From Mucilaginibacter psychrotolerans (lineage in GTDB: Bacteria; Bacteroidota; Bacteroidia; Sphingobacteriales; Sphingobacteriaceae), in NCBI RefSeq assembly GCF_004519315.1, contig NZ_SOZE01000003.1, positions 341,451-405,450 on the forward strand: DNA of 64,000 bases, in the 5' to 3' direction. The position numbers and the translations under genes were made by a program. This document shows, piece after piece, positions 25,713 to 34,726 of this stretch (positions are counted from its first letter, which is position 1; each line of letters opens with the position of its first letter). The notes beneath the pieces were generated by a model. That model was not told the origin of the DNA and made no database searches. It saw nothing but the letters and a program-made list of their open reading frames with translations.

Positions 25713-25838
25713 TACTGCTGACAGCTAATGTGTAAAAGCGTGCAACTTGCACAATTATGGTTACGATAAGCCATAAGAACCCGTTAATGGGGTGCTGATC
25801 AAAATTGAAATGAGTAAATTTAGCCATACTTATTTACT

Positions 25839-26114
25839 ATGAAAAACTTTACTATTATCTGTACAATTAAAAATGAACTGCAGAAGCTCAACGTAATATT
25901 TAAACAATCGTCGTTTGCATGCTTTTATATTTATAAGAATAACAAGTGGATAGGCACAATTCACAAGAAAGGCGATGAGCAATACGTACTGATATCATAC
26001 AGCAAATTCGTTTTCTCACAAACTGATGTAATATCTATAGCCAAAGAACTAACCCACTACGAAAAATCACATCGATATACCACAGCTTTCTGCTCGACAT
26101 TAAAAGCAGCATGA
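25839..26114 (+). CDS. hypothetical small protein
   Basis: A 91-residue protein (MKNFTIICTIKNELQKLNV...). It has beta-like segments ACFYIYKNNKWIGTI and EQYVLISYSKFVF and a short C-terminal helix (VISIAKELTHYEKSH). Similar in size and predicted layout to the product at 25443, with NNKW matching NNNW. No function is suggested. A weak hairpin (AAACAGG with CCTGTTT near 26174-26191) follows at some distance. Confidence 0.5.
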   Translation: MKNFTIICTIKNELQKLNVIFKQSSFACFYIYKNNKWIGTIHKKGDEQYVLISYSKFVFSQTDVISIAKELTHYEKSHRYTTAFCSTLKAA

Positions 26115-26279
26115 TATATTCAACTGTGAATATTTGAGAAAATGCACGTGTAAGGTGAGCACCTATTTTACACAAACAGGACAACCTGTTTTGCTGTAAG
26201 CCATTAATGGTAAACATTCTATAATTTTATTAATGAAGCCAAAAGGCTATTAAAACTATTATTAGAAATTTCATCATTA

Positions 26280-27305
26280 ATGCGAAAAATATTTTCAGGA
26301 AAATTCTTGTACATCGGAATGGTTGCAGGATTTATAAGTATCAATGGTTGTAAATTGGATGCCCCTATCTATCCTGATTCGTCAACGGGTACTCCGGTGA
26401 CTGATGATGCAAAAAAACCACGTTTATTTGTGTCAACCTATGCACAAGGCTTAAACACGCTACCGAATCCATCTCGGGTTTGCACTACGCCAGATGGAAA
26501 CATATACGTTACGTCATACACAGATGGAAAAGTGTTTAAACTTGATGCTGTTGGAAACGTTACTGTAGTGCTGAAGGATGCCAAAAAACCCATGGGTATA
26601 AAAGCAGACAAAGCTGGAAACGTATTTGTAATGTTGACGGGGGAGAACAAAATTGTTAAAATCGCCCCCAACGGTGTGGTGAGTACTGTAAAAATAAATG
26701 CAAACACCAACTCCGCGCAGGATTTGGCTATAGCTAACGATGGGACAATTTATATTGCAGATACGGGTAATAGCCGCATACTAAAAGTGGACCCGAACGG
26801 AACGGTTACAACGCTTGCGGGGAAAATTACTGTATTTGGATTAAAAGATGGCAAGGGCGAAGACGCTCATTTTAGCTACCCTACCAACATAAGGCTGGCA
26901 TCTGACGGCTTTATATGGGTAATAGATGGCGATGGGTCAAATAACTACAGAGGGCAAACAGTACGCCGCGTTACGCAGAAGGGGGATGTTAGTACTTACT
27001 TTAGACAGCAAGATAAGACGATTAGTATTAAGGATGTTGCCATTGCCAAAATAGATAAAGATTTCAACGTTTCCAGTATAGTAAATGTATTTTTAGTTTA
27101 TTCCAATAATACCATCGCCCACTTTTCTACCAACGGCATGCAAACAATACTGGCCAAAATAACTACCCCTGGGTTAACGGATGGTGATATCACTACAGCG
27201 CAGTTTAACAGCCCGGCCGGTATATCTATTAACGGCACATCGGTATATATTACAGACCAGGGAAACAATGCATTACGTAAGATAGCGGCAGTACAACCCA
27301 ATTAA
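26280..27305 (+). CDS. NHL-repeat (six-bladed propeller) lipoprotein
   Basis: A 341-residue lipoprotein with lipobox SINGC (Cys24) then KLDAP. It is a close paralog of the product at 17656: both have RLFVSTYAQGL/APLYVSTTVYG-type starts, NIYVTSYTDGKVFKLDAVGNV, NGTVTTLAGKITVFGLKDGKGEDAHFSY in the shared position, and a closing blade VYITDQGNNALRKI. The last gene before the EPS locus and convergent with it. It probably binds a ligand or protein at the cell surface (inference). Confidence 0.85.
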   Translation: MRKIFSGKFLYIGMVAGFISINGCKLDAPIYPDSSTGTPVTDDAKKPRLFVSTYAQGLNTLPNPSRVCTTPDGNIYVTSYTDGKVFKLDAVGNVTVVLKDAKKPMGIKADKAGNVFVMLTGENKIVKIAPNGVVSTVKINANTNSAQDLAIANDGTIYIADTGNSRILKVDPNGTVTTLAGKITVFGLKDGKGEDAHFSYPTNIRLASDGFIWVIDGDGSNNYRGQTVRRVTQKGDVSTYFRQQDKTISIKDVAIAKIDKDFNVSSIVNVFLVYSNNTIAHFSTNGMQTILAKITTPGLTDGDITTAQFNSPAGISINGTSVYITDQGNNALRKIAAVQPN

Positions 27306-27336
27306 TTTTTACTATACACTACCTGCTGAAATAGTG

Positions 27337-27367
27337 AGCTGCCCGTTTTAATAGCGGGCGGCTTTTC
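27337..27367 (+). terminator. Rho-independent terminator of the NHL gene
   Basis: AGCTGCCCG pairs with CGGGCGGCT (one mismatch) across an 8-base loop and is followed by TTTTCTTTT. Confidence 0.7.
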
Positions 27368-27404
27368 TTTTGCTTGAGAATTTAGCTTTAACCTACTCCG
27401 ATTG

Positions 27405-27440
27405 AGCAAAAAAAGGCCATCCCTTTTAAAGGATAGCCTT
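27405..27440 (-). terminator. Rho-independent terminator at the end of the EPS locus
   Basis: On the minus strand AAGGCTATCC pairs with GGATGGCCTT (one mismatch), followed by a run of seven T. It lies 58 bases after the GT9 stop and marks the end of the minus-strand cluster. Confidence 0.8.
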
Positions 27441-27497
27441 AGCTTAGTTAAGTTTATAGTAAAGTTAGTTAGTTACAAATAAGGTAATGTGCTTAGT

Positions 27498-28649
27498 TTA
27501 TGCAATGGTGGCAGCTTTCTTAAGGTAGGATTGTATGAGGCTACTTACCTCAAACGGGTAAATATTTTTTAAGCATATATTGTCCTCGCAAACAAATTTG
27601 CCGCATCCTGTTACCATGTCACAAGGCACAACATGGTTTAATAAAGTAACCTGCCCATCACTAAAGCTGTAAGGCTTCCAAACGTTGATGTTAGATGTAC
27701 CGCTGAATAATATAAATGACCTTTTCCTCAGCATGGCCGCAATATGGGAAAAACCAGATTCGAGCCCAACAAACACACTCGACTTTTTGAGTATATAGAT
27801 GGATTGAGGTATGTTATAAATGCCCACGCAGTTAACAACATTGGGAATATGGGAAATTATTGCTAACTCATCTGCAGTTGCATCCTGTTTGGTACCCAGA
27901 ACATATACCTTTATTTCTTTGCTTAGCACATTAAGTGTTTCAATAAAATTCCGTACCGGCCATTTTCTGGATTGCGCCCCTGCACCTAAATGCATAACCA
28001 GGAAGTTATCAGGAAAGTTATGGCTTACTACCTGTTCACATGGTATGTCATCTTCCTCCCAAAATTCCGAAAAATCGATATCGGGCAGTTGCAGGTAATG
28101 AAAAAGCGGTTTTGTTAGCGTGGTACTGTGACCCTCATGGTCAAACGGAAATACTTCATCTAACAAAGCTTCACCTCCACCTACGTTGTAACCCGCAAAA
28201 ATTTTATGACGAGTGAAAAGTTTAATAAACAGATTATTACGAAAATCGCCCCGTACATCAAATATGAAGTCGGTTTTAATTTTTCTGAGCTGTTTCACAA
28301 ATTCAAAGTAACTGCCTTTTTTACCTCTTGCAAACCAAGGCGCATCAGCAACGGTAACCGTGTCTACAAAAGTCAGTTTGCTTGCAATAGCAAAATTCTG
28401 ACTATTTACTACCAAATTGATTTTGTAATCAGAAAGAGCTTTTAGTTTTTTTATGCCTGGTAACATTAAAATTAAATCTCCTATATGTGCAAACTGCACA
28501 ATAGTGACCTCGTTGATTACTTGGCCATTAGCAATTTTCTTTCCGCTACGTTTCCTAAATATCCCGGAAAGTACTTTATCGGCAAATTTGATAGCCCGTA
28601 TTTTTTTTGCAGAGATATTGGGGCTAAACCGATAGGTTATGTCTTTCAT
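27498..28649 (-). CDS. glycosyltransferase family 9 (heptosyltransferase-like)
   Basis: A 383-residue GT9 enzyme. Typical features are the N-terminal IVQFAHIGDLILMLPGIKKLK, the middle LVVNSQNFAIASKL and the C-terminal nucleotide-binding part LVMHLGAGAQSRKWPVRNF and VGLESGFSHIAAML. GT9 members transfer heptose from ADP-heptose, which fits the three heptose genes directly upstream. The final gene of the cluster. It would act in the cytoplasm on the lipid-linked repeat unit (family knowledge). The Cys-rich tail (VPCDMVTGCGKFVC) is unusual. Confidence 0.85.
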   Translation of the reverse strand: MKDITYRFSPNISAKKIRAIKFADKVLSGIFRKRSGKKIANGQVINEVTIVQFAHIGDLILMLPGIKKLKALSDYKINLVVNSQNFAIASKLTFVDTVTVADAPWFARGKKGSYFEFVKQLRKIKTDFIFDVRGDFRNNLFIKLFTRHKIFAGYNVGGGEALLDEVFPFDHEGHSTTLTKPLFHYLQLPDIDFSEFWEEDDIPCEQVVSHNFPDNFLVMHLGAGAQSRKWPVRNFIETLNVLSKEIKVYVLGTKQDATADELAIISHIPNVVNCVGIYNIPQSIYILKKSSVFVGLESGFSHIAAMLRKRSFILFSGTSNINVWKPYSFSDGQVTLLNHVVPCDMVTGCGKFVCEDNICLKNIYPFEVSSLIQSYLKKAATIA

Positions 28650-28717
28650 TTTGTATTAATTTAATTTATTGCTGGAATAAACCGTGGAGCACGTATGGAA
28701 AGCCGAAATAGAGAGGC

Positions 28718-29209
28718 TTAAACATTCTTCATTTTTTGGATAAGGGAGGTTGAGGAGTGCCCGTCGACAAATTCGATGGTTTTAACCAATCCGCCGTTGG
28801 CTAATACTTCCCGGGCACCAACAATATTATCAATTGTATAATCTGCTCCCTTTACTAATACGTCGGGTAGTATTAAGCTGATTAGTTGTTGTGGAGTATC
28901 TTCTTCAAAAACCACCACAGCATCTACATAAAATAACGCTGCAAGCAATAAGGCCCTGTTGTTTTGACTATTAATGGGTCTGTCATTACCTTTCAGGCGT
29001 TTTACAGATAGATCCGCGTTAAGGCCTATTACAAGTTTATCGCCTAGTTCACTAGCCTTTGCCAAATAGCTGATATGGCCGATGTGCAATATATCAAACA
29101 CCCCATTTGTAAACACAACCTTTTGTTGATCCTGTTTCCAGTTTTGAATGGTTGGCCCAATATCTTTTGAGTGGTAAAGTTTGCTTTGAATGTATTCCAG
29201 TGCTTCCAT
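28718..29209 (-). CDS. D-glycero-beta-D-manno-heptose 1-phosphate adenylyltransferase (HldC/RfaE2-like)
   Basis: A 163-residue nucleotidyltransferase that forms ADP-heptose from heptose 1-phosphate. The cytidylyltransferase-like motif VVFTNGVFDILHIGHISYL (about residues 30-48) and KGADYTIDNIVGAREV are typical of RfaE domain II. In enterobacteria this is fused to the kinase; here the two are separate genes flanking gmhA. The ATG at 29209 is preferred to one at 29257, which would overlap gmhA and add residues not in the family. GmhB phosphatase and HldD epimerase are not in the window. Confidence 0.88.
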   Translation of the reverse strand: MEALEYIQSKLYHSKDIGPTIQNWKQDQQKVVFTNGVFDILHIGHISYLAKASELGDKLVIGLNADLSVKRLKGNDRPINSQNNRALLLAALFYVDAVVVFEEDTPQQLISLILPDVLVKGADYTIDNIVGAREVLANGGLVKTIEFVDGHSSTSLIQKMKNV

Positions 29210-29240
29210 AATGATGCTATTGTAAATGACAGGCCGGCGG

Positions 29241-29798
29241 CTATTCAAATAAATCATCTACCGCTTTGCACAAAATATGCCCTATTAAAATATGCATTTC
29301 TTGTACGCGTGCGGTAACTTGTGCAGGCACAACAATGTTTATATCGCATGCATCGTTCATTTGTCCCCCTCCCCGTCCGGTAAGGCCAATTGTTTTGCAA
29401 CCGGCATTTTTGGCTACTTTCAGCGCATTTAAAATGGATGGACTGTTGCCACTGGTGGATATGCCAATGAAAAGGTCGCCGGGTTGTGCAAATGCTTCTA
29501 GCTGTCTCGAAAACACAAACTCATAGCCGTAGTCGTTAGCTATGGCGGTCAAAGCAGAGGTATCTGTAGACAATGCCAAGCCAGGTAATGGTTTCCTTTC
29601 CTTAACAAATCTACCGGTCATCTCGGCCGCAATATGCTGTGCATCTGCAGCGCTACCACCGTTACCGGCCAGATATATTTTATTACCATTTGTGATAACC
29701 TCCTGTATAAGCGCACAGCTTTGTTCAATTGGCGATGTTGTATATTCTATCAAATCCCTTATCGTTGTAAGGTGATCGTTAAGTTCTTGTAATACCAT
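29241..29798 (-). CDS. gmhA: D-sedoheptulose-7-phosphate isomerase GmhA
   Basis: A 185-residue SIS-domain isomerase that makes D-glycero-D-manno-heptose 7-phosphate. Family motifs: LAGNGGSAADAQHIAAEMTGRF, the second SIS motif IGISTSGNSPSILNAL and the C-terminal VQEMHILIGHILC. The length is normal for GmhA. It lies 6 bases after the kinase gene and 31 bases before the adenylyltransferase, so all three are one operon. It supplies the first committed step of the ADP-heptose route. Confidence 0.93.
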   Translation of the reverse strand: MVLQELNDHLTTIRDLIEYTTSPIEQSCALIQEVITNGNKIYLAGNGGSAADAQHIAAEMTGRFVKERKPLPGLALSTDTSALTAIANDYGYEFVFSRQLEAFAQPGDLFIGISTSGNSPSILNALKVAKNAGCKTIGLTGRGGGQMNDACDINIVVPAQVTARVQEMHILIGHILCKAVDDLFE

Positions 29799-29804
29799 GT
29801 TATA

Positions 29805-30809
29805 TTAATTTATTTGCTGCAGGTTTTGCAACTCTTTCTCAAGTTCAATAATTATTTCATCAACCGTTACAGTTGCACTACCTATTTGGCGTATTACTAT
29901 AGCAGCAGCATGGTTGGCAATTTCGCACGCCTCTAACACGTTTAAGCCTAAGGCTATAAAGTAGGAAATGGTTGACAAAACGGTATCGCCAGCACCGGTA
30001 ACGTCATAAACTTCCGTCGCCTTCACCGGCAATACAGTAGACTCATTGTTATCAAAGATCATTATCCCATCCTCAGATAGTGTTACAATAAGGTACTCTA
30101 CGTCAGTTTGCTCTATAACAATGCTGGCTGCAACCTGTAAGCTTCCTTTCGAATCTACATTTTCAATTTTAGCCGCAACCGCCAGTTCGCTCCTATTAGG
30201 TTTAATAATAAAAGAGCCGCTGTATTTTGCATAATTGTTTCCTTTGGGGTCAACAATCACTTTTTTATTAAAACGTTTTGCAACGGTAATAATGCTTCTG
30301 GTTAAACCCGGTGAAAGAAATCCTTTATTATAGTCGGACAGAACAACCAAATCCGCATTTTCAATTTGTGAATACAGTTCTTTCATCAAAGCGTTTTCTG
30401 CTTCGGCACTAAGATGATCTGTGCACTCCTTATCAAGCCGGGCAAGCTGATGCCCGTCAACCAGTATCCTTGTTTTAATAGTTGTTATACGATCTTCATT
30501 GGTAAAAACTGAACTCGTGCTAACGCCTTCTTTACTTAATATTTCCAGTACCTGTGCGCCCGCTATGTCGTTACCAATTGCACCACTGGCTGTAACCTCT
30601 GCGCCAAGCGATACCAAATTCTGAACAACGTTGCCGGCACCACCCAGCGTAAAAACTTCAGATTTTAAGTTTACAACCGGTACAGGTGCCTCGGGTGATA
30701 GCCGATTAGCTTTACCGTGTAAATAATGGTCAATCATTAAATCGCCAATTACTAATATCGTCGGCCGCTTTTTCGCCAGGCGGGCACTTTTAATTTTATC
30801 TATTAACAT
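29805..30809 (-). CDS. D-glycero-beta-D-manno-heptose-7-phosphate kinase (HldA/RfaE1-like)
   Basis: A 334-residue PfkB-family sugar kinase. N-terminal VIGDLMIDHYLHGKANRLSPEAPVPV, the GGAGNVVQNL loop and the C-terminal DVTGAGDTVLSTISYFIAL with the catalytic Asp are intact. It phosphorylates heptose 7-phosphate at C1. It is the kinase half of HldE on its own, with the adenylyltransferase encoded two genes later. The upstream gene is the initiating sugar transferase, 42 bases away. Confidence 0.93.
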   Translation of the reverse strand: MLIDKIKSARLAKKRPTILVIGDLMIDHYLHGKANRLSPEAPVPVVNLKSEVFTLGGAGNVVQNLVSLGAEVTASGAIGNDIAGAQVLEILSKEGVSTSSVFTNEDRITTIKTRILVDGHQLARLDKECTDHLSAEAENALMKELYSQIENADLVVLSDYNKGFLSPGLTRSIITVAKRFNKKVIVDPKGNNYAKYSGSFIIKPNRSELAVAAKIENVDSKGSLQVAASIVIEQTDVEYLIVTLSEDGIMIFDNNESTVLPVKATEVYDVTGAGDTVLSTISYFIALGLNVLEACEIANHAAAIVIRQIGSATVTVDEIIIELEKELQNLQQIN

Positions 30810-30851
30810 TTTTATTAAAATTGATGGTTAACACTCAGCTACACTTTTACC

Positions 30852-32222
30852 TTAATACGCATTATCATCCCCTTTTATAACCTGCAAAACAGTCATAAAG
30901 ACGATTTTCAAATCCAGTAACATCGACCAATTCTCAAGGTACCAAATGTCGTGCTCAACACGTTTTTGCATCAATATCGGATCTTTCGTTTCTCCCCTAT
31001 AGCCGCTTACCTGTGCCCAGCCTGTAATTCCCGACTTTAAAAAGTGCCTAACCATATATTGGTTAATAATTTGGCCGTATTCGTTAGTCTGCGTCAGTAT
31101 ATGCGGTCGTGGCCCAATTACGCTCATTTCACCTAACAACACATTGAAAAACTGTGGTAACTCGTCCAGGCTTGTCTTCCTTAAAAATCTTCCAATTTTT
31201 GTGATCCTGTCATCATCTTTTGTCGCCTGCATTTCGCTGGAGTTCATCTTCATACTTCTAAACTTGAAGCAAACAAAATCTTGATTGTCTTTCCCGCTGC
31301 GTAATTGCTTAAATAAAATTGGCCCGGGGCTTTGCAGTTTTATCAATAAACTGATGATAGGATACAACCAGCTTAGCAGAAACACGATCACCAATGAGCT
31401 AAAAATGATATCAAATAGTCTTTTCTTTACTCTGTTGCCAATATCTTCAAGCGGCTCATTACGATGGCTTAGCACCGCAAACTCACCCATATAACTCACT
31501 TTTAAATGATTCAACATTGATTCAGACATATCGGGTATCAATTTCAAACGCAGGCATTCCTTCTCGGCCTCGCGTTGAAGCAGATCGTATTCATAAATCC
31601 TATCCGGCGAAAGCGATAAATAAATTTCCTTGATACCACTGGCTGAGGCTGATTTAATCTGGCTAATGATTGATGGTAACACATGGCCGCTATTGTCCAG
31701 GTAAGATGCGTTATCCTGATCCAAAAAACCTTCAAAAGCGAAGTGGCTATCTTGTTCCTTAAAAAAACTTGCGAGCTTTAAAGCAACAGCATTATTACCA
31801 ATCACTGCTACAGATCGTGCGATTTTAAAATGCTTTTTAAAAAGCGTTTCAGATAAGAAATAGAGATAGCTATTCACCATCATGCAAAGCAGCATAATAG
31901 TATAAAACATGAATGTTGAACTCAAGGCAGAATCGGCCCCTTTTGAAATAAGAATGTATGGGAAAAATAGAACCGCAAAAAGCACGAAGCTTTTTAGGGT
32001 TAACGTAAGACTATTTTGACGGTTGTGTAAAAACTTGCGATTATACAAACCGAAGTAAATAGCTGTGAATATCCAAAGGTAATTAGCAACAATTAACTGG
32101 CTTGTGAAATTGTTTATTCCAAAGTTATTGTGGCTAAAAGCTGTGATAAATGAAAAGTTAGTTATCAGAATATCTATAACAGACATTGCTAAATAAACCA
32201 TATAAAGGTAACGTGTTTTCAT
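30852..32222 (-). CDS. undecaprenyl-phosphate sugar-1-phosphate transferase (WbaP/WcaJ family)
   Basis: A 456-residue polyprenyl-phosphate hexose-1-phosphate transferase, which starts repeat-unit synthesis by moving a sugar phosphate from a nucleotide sugar to the lipid carrier. The N-terminus has four or five membrane helices (about 10-125), then a nucleotide-sensor-like domain with VAVIGNNAVALKLA, another membrane hairpin (RLFDIIFSSLVIVFLL) and the catalytic C-terminal domain with PGPILFKQLRSGKDNQDF, KFRSM, LRKTSLDELPQ and GPRPHI. It probably starts its own transcription unit, as a terminator separates it from ugd. The sugar transferred is unknown. Confidence 0.93.
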   Translation of the reverse strand: MKTRYLYMVYLAMSVIDILITNFSFITAFSHNNFGINNFTSQLIVANYLWIFTAIYFGLYNRKFLHNRQNSLTLTLKSFVLFAVLFFPYILISKGADSALSSTFMFYTIMLLCMMVNSYLYFLSETLFKKHFKIARSVAVIGNNAVALKLASFFKEQDSHFAFEGFLDQDNASYLDNSGHVLPSIISQIKSASASGIKEIYLSLSPDRIYEYDLLQREAEKECLRLKLIPDMSESMLNHLKVSYMGEFAVLSHRNEPLEDIGNRVKKRLFDIIFSSLVIVFLLSWLYPIISLLIKLQSPGPILFKQLRSGKDNQDFVCFKFRSMKMNSSEMQATKDDDRITKIGRFLRKTSLDELPQFFNVLLGEMSVIGPRPHILTQTNEYGQIINQYMVRHFLKSGITGWAQVSGYRGETKDPILMQKRVEHDIWYLENWSMLLDLKIVFMTVLQVIKGDDNAY

Positions 32223-32367
32223 GGGTAGAGGAGGCTAATTAATTTCGACTATGCTATACAAGTACCATTTTTAAAATCAATTTTTTAATAAAGCGCTCAA
32301 AACTTTAATAAATACATTGTTATTGATACCGTAATCATGTGCAATAATACATCCATTTTGCTCGTAA

Positions 32368-32396
32368 AAAGGCCCAACAAATACTGTTGGACCTTT
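32368..32396 (-). terminator. Rho-independent terminator after ugd
   Basis: AAAGGTCCAACA pairs with TGTTGGGCCTTT on the minus strand (one mismatch), loop of 5 bases, followed by TTTTT. It splits the cluster into two transcription units; the unit starting with the sugar transferase has ATACAAGTA (the reverse of a TACTTGTAT box) at 32256-32264. Confidence 0.75.
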
Positions 32397-32428
32397 ATTG
32401 AGAAAATGTGTGAACCTTTTCCGTATGC

Positions 32429-33763
32429 TTAAAGAGCGCTTTGGGCTTTTAGCTCACCAATGGCTTTACGGCCTACGCTATTGTAGTAAAAACCATGATC
32501 AACCATTTGCTCCAGCCCGAATAGATTTCTACCATCAAATATCACCTTGCTTTTAAGCAATGCACCTACCCGCGCAAAGTCAGGGTTTCTGAATACGCTC
32601 CACTCGGTCAATACCAGCAATGCGTCGGCCCCGCTCAGGGCATCGTACTGGTTATCTGCAAACGCAACTTTTTCGCCAAGCAAAGCCTTTACATTAGGCA
32701 TTGCTTCGGGGTCGTAAGCAACCACTGCAGCACCTTGTTGTAGCAAGGCATCTATAATTTCCAGGGCCGGAGCTTCACGTATATCGTCAGTTTCCGGCTT
32801 AAAAGCCAGCCCCCATAAAGCAAAAGTTTTTCCGTTTAAATCACCATTGTAATATTTGTTCAGTTTATCAACAAGAACAGTTTTTTGTATGGCATTAACT
32901 TCCATTACAGCGTTTAATATTTTAAAATCGTAAGTACTCTCCTCGGCCGATTTAGCAAGCGCTTGCACATCTTTAGGGAAGCAACTGCCACCGTAACCAA
33001 TGCCTGAGAATAAAAACCTTTTACCTATGCGTTCATCGGCACCAATACCAAGCCTTACCATATCAACATTCGCACCCACCCGTTCGCAGAGGTTTGCTAC
33101 TTCGTTCATAAAAGAGATTTTTGTAGCGAGAAAAGAGTTTGCCGCGTATTTAGTTAGCTCTGATGAGCGTTCGTCCATGAAAATAATAGGATTACCCTGG
33201 CGTACGTATGGCGTATAAAGCTCAGTCAGTATCTTCTTTGCGCGATCGTCTGTAGTGCCTATTACAATACGGTCCGGCTTCATAAAGTCTTCAATTGCCA
33301 CACCTTCGCGTAAAAATTCAGGGTTAGATACCACTGCAACTTCTATATCTGAGTATTGTTCAAAAATGGCTTTAACCTTGTCTGCTGTACCTACGGGCAC
33401 TGTTGATTTGGTAACAATTACCTTATAAGAAGAGATCATCAAAGCGATATCTCTTGACGCTCCAAGCACATAACTAAGGTCTGCGGATCCGTCGCCACCC
33501 GGAGGGGTTGGTAATGCCAAAAATATAACTACTGCATCTTCAACAGCTTCTGACAAATTAGATGTAAAACTCAACCTTCCTTCCGCAATATTACGGTGTA
33601 ACAGGGTTTGTAAACCAGGCTCATAGATAGGAGATTCGCCTTTTCTCAGCATCTCTACCTTTTGTTGATTTATATCAACACAGGTAACATTATTTCCGGT
33701 TTCTGCCAAACATGTTCCTGTAACCAGGCCAACATAACCTGTGCCTATAACTGCAATTTTCAT
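32429..33763 (-). CDS. ugd: UDP-glucose 6-dehydrogenase
   Basis: A 444-residue NAD-dependent enzyme oxidising UDP-glucose to UDP-glucuronate. The Rossmann motif VIGTGYVGLVTGTCLA starts at residue 4, KSTVPVGTAD and NPEFLREG follow, and the catalytic thiol is Cys261 in GYGGSCFPKD; the C-terminal GLAFKPETDDIREAP completes the family pattern. Its presence implies that glucuronic acid, or a sugar derived from it, is in the polymer. It is the last gene of the main EPS unit, followed by a terminator. Confidence 0.95.
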   Translation of the reverse strand: MKIAVIGTGYVGLVTGTCLAETGNNVTCVDINQQKVEMLRKGESPIYEPGLQTLLHRNIAEGRLSFTSNLSEAVEDAVVIFLALPTPPGGDGSADLSYVLGASRDIALMISSYKVIVTKSTVPVGTADKVKAIFEQYSDIEVAVVSNPEFLREGVAIEDFMKPDRIVIGTTDDRAKKILTELYTPYVRQGNPIIFMDERSSELTKYAANSFLATKISFMNEVANLCERVGANVDMVRLGIGADERIGKRFLFSGIGYGGSCFPKDVQALAKSAEESTYDFKILNAVMEVNAIQKTVLVDKLNKYYNGDLNGKTFALWGLAFKPETDDIREAPALEIIDALLQQGAAVVAYDPEAMPNVKALLGEKVAFADNQYDALSGADALLVLTEWSVFRNPDFARVGALLKSKVIFDGRNLFGLEQMVDHGFYYNSVGRKAIGELKAQSAL

Positions 33764-33798
33764 AGTATTTATATTAGATGTAAATTTTTGTGAGTTTA

Positions 33799-34689
33799 TT
33801 AATCGCGACGAGCCGTTTTGCCAAGGCTCACCATAAATTTTTCGCGTGCTGTAACTACAGAAAGGTAATACCGTATGTAGAAAACCAGAAGTTTTTGCGC
33901 CACGTGCATTTGCTTACCTTTTGACAAGATCAATGGTATGCTCTTAATAGGCGGCCTAAGATCATAAAGAAACTTTACAGCCGACTGAAAAAAACCTCCG
34001 GTAACTTTACTAAAATTAGCCTGGCCGCCGCCAACGCGCTTGGCTTTTTTCACTAGCTCTGCCAGGTGATGCCTTGCAGGATGGCTTACAATAACCTTAT
34101 CAGAATACTGAATTTTATGATTGGCATTACGTGCTCTTACTGCCCATTCATAATCGCCGCCGGATAGAAGATCTTCCCTGAACATGCCCACTTCGTTGAA
34201 AACGTACCTAAACGTGAACATGTTGGCTGTAACACCTGTACCATCCTGCTCAACATAGATATCCTGATTAAAGGCATAAACTGTCTCGTAAAGTTCAGCA
34301 TTGGTCAACCTATCAGATTTGTAATATAAACGGATTTTACCTGCAATTCGGGCATAGGTGTTTTCCTCTTCAAAAGCGGCTACAGCGTTGCTTATCCAGT
34401 CTTCGTCGGGTATACAATCTGAATCTGTAAAGCCAATTATTTCGCCCTTCGAAAGCTTAATACCCGCGTTGCGTGCCACGTAAGAGCCAGGCTGCGCTTC
34501 AACAACTATTTTGCAATTCTTTGGTATGAAGTAGTTCTCGGGTACCCTATCGGCTGTGTAGTTATTTACCACAATAATTTCAAAGAAATCATCATCGTAG
34601 GTTTGGTTGGCTAACGAATGAAGGCATAGGGATAGCCTTGCCCAATCTTTATAAGTTGGAATAATGATCGAAACAAATTTCGGGGTCAT
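33799..34689 (-). CDS. glycosyltransferase family 2
   Basis: A 296-residue GT2 enzyme: VSIIIPTYKDWARLSLCLHSL at the N-terminus, EIIVVNNYT, GSYVARNAGIKLSKGEIIGFTDSDC with the metal-binding DSD, and the acceptor-region GGDYEWAVRA. A hydrophobic stretch near the C-terminus (FLYDLRPPIKSIPLIL) may sit at the membrane. It adds one sugar to the growing repeat; donor and linkage cannot be read. It lies between another GT2 and ugd. Confidence 0.9.
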   Translation of the reverse strand: MTPKFVSIIIPTYKDWARLSLCLHSLANQTYDDDFFEIIVVNNYTADRVPENYFIPKNCKIVVEAQPGSYVARNAGIKLSKGEIIGFTDSDCIPDEDWISNAVAAFEEENTYARIAGKIRLYYKSDRLTNAELYETVYAFNQDIYVEQDGTGVTANMFTFRYVFNEVGMFREDLLSGGDYEWAVRARNANHKIQYSDKVIVSHPARHHLAELVKKAKRVGGGQANFSKVTGGFFQSAVKFLYDLRPPIKSIPLILSKGKQMHVAQKLLVFYIRYYLSVVTAREKFMVSLGKTARRD

Positions 34690-34726
34690 GTCAGTAAATT
34701 AAAATGTAGATGTTATGATGAGAATC

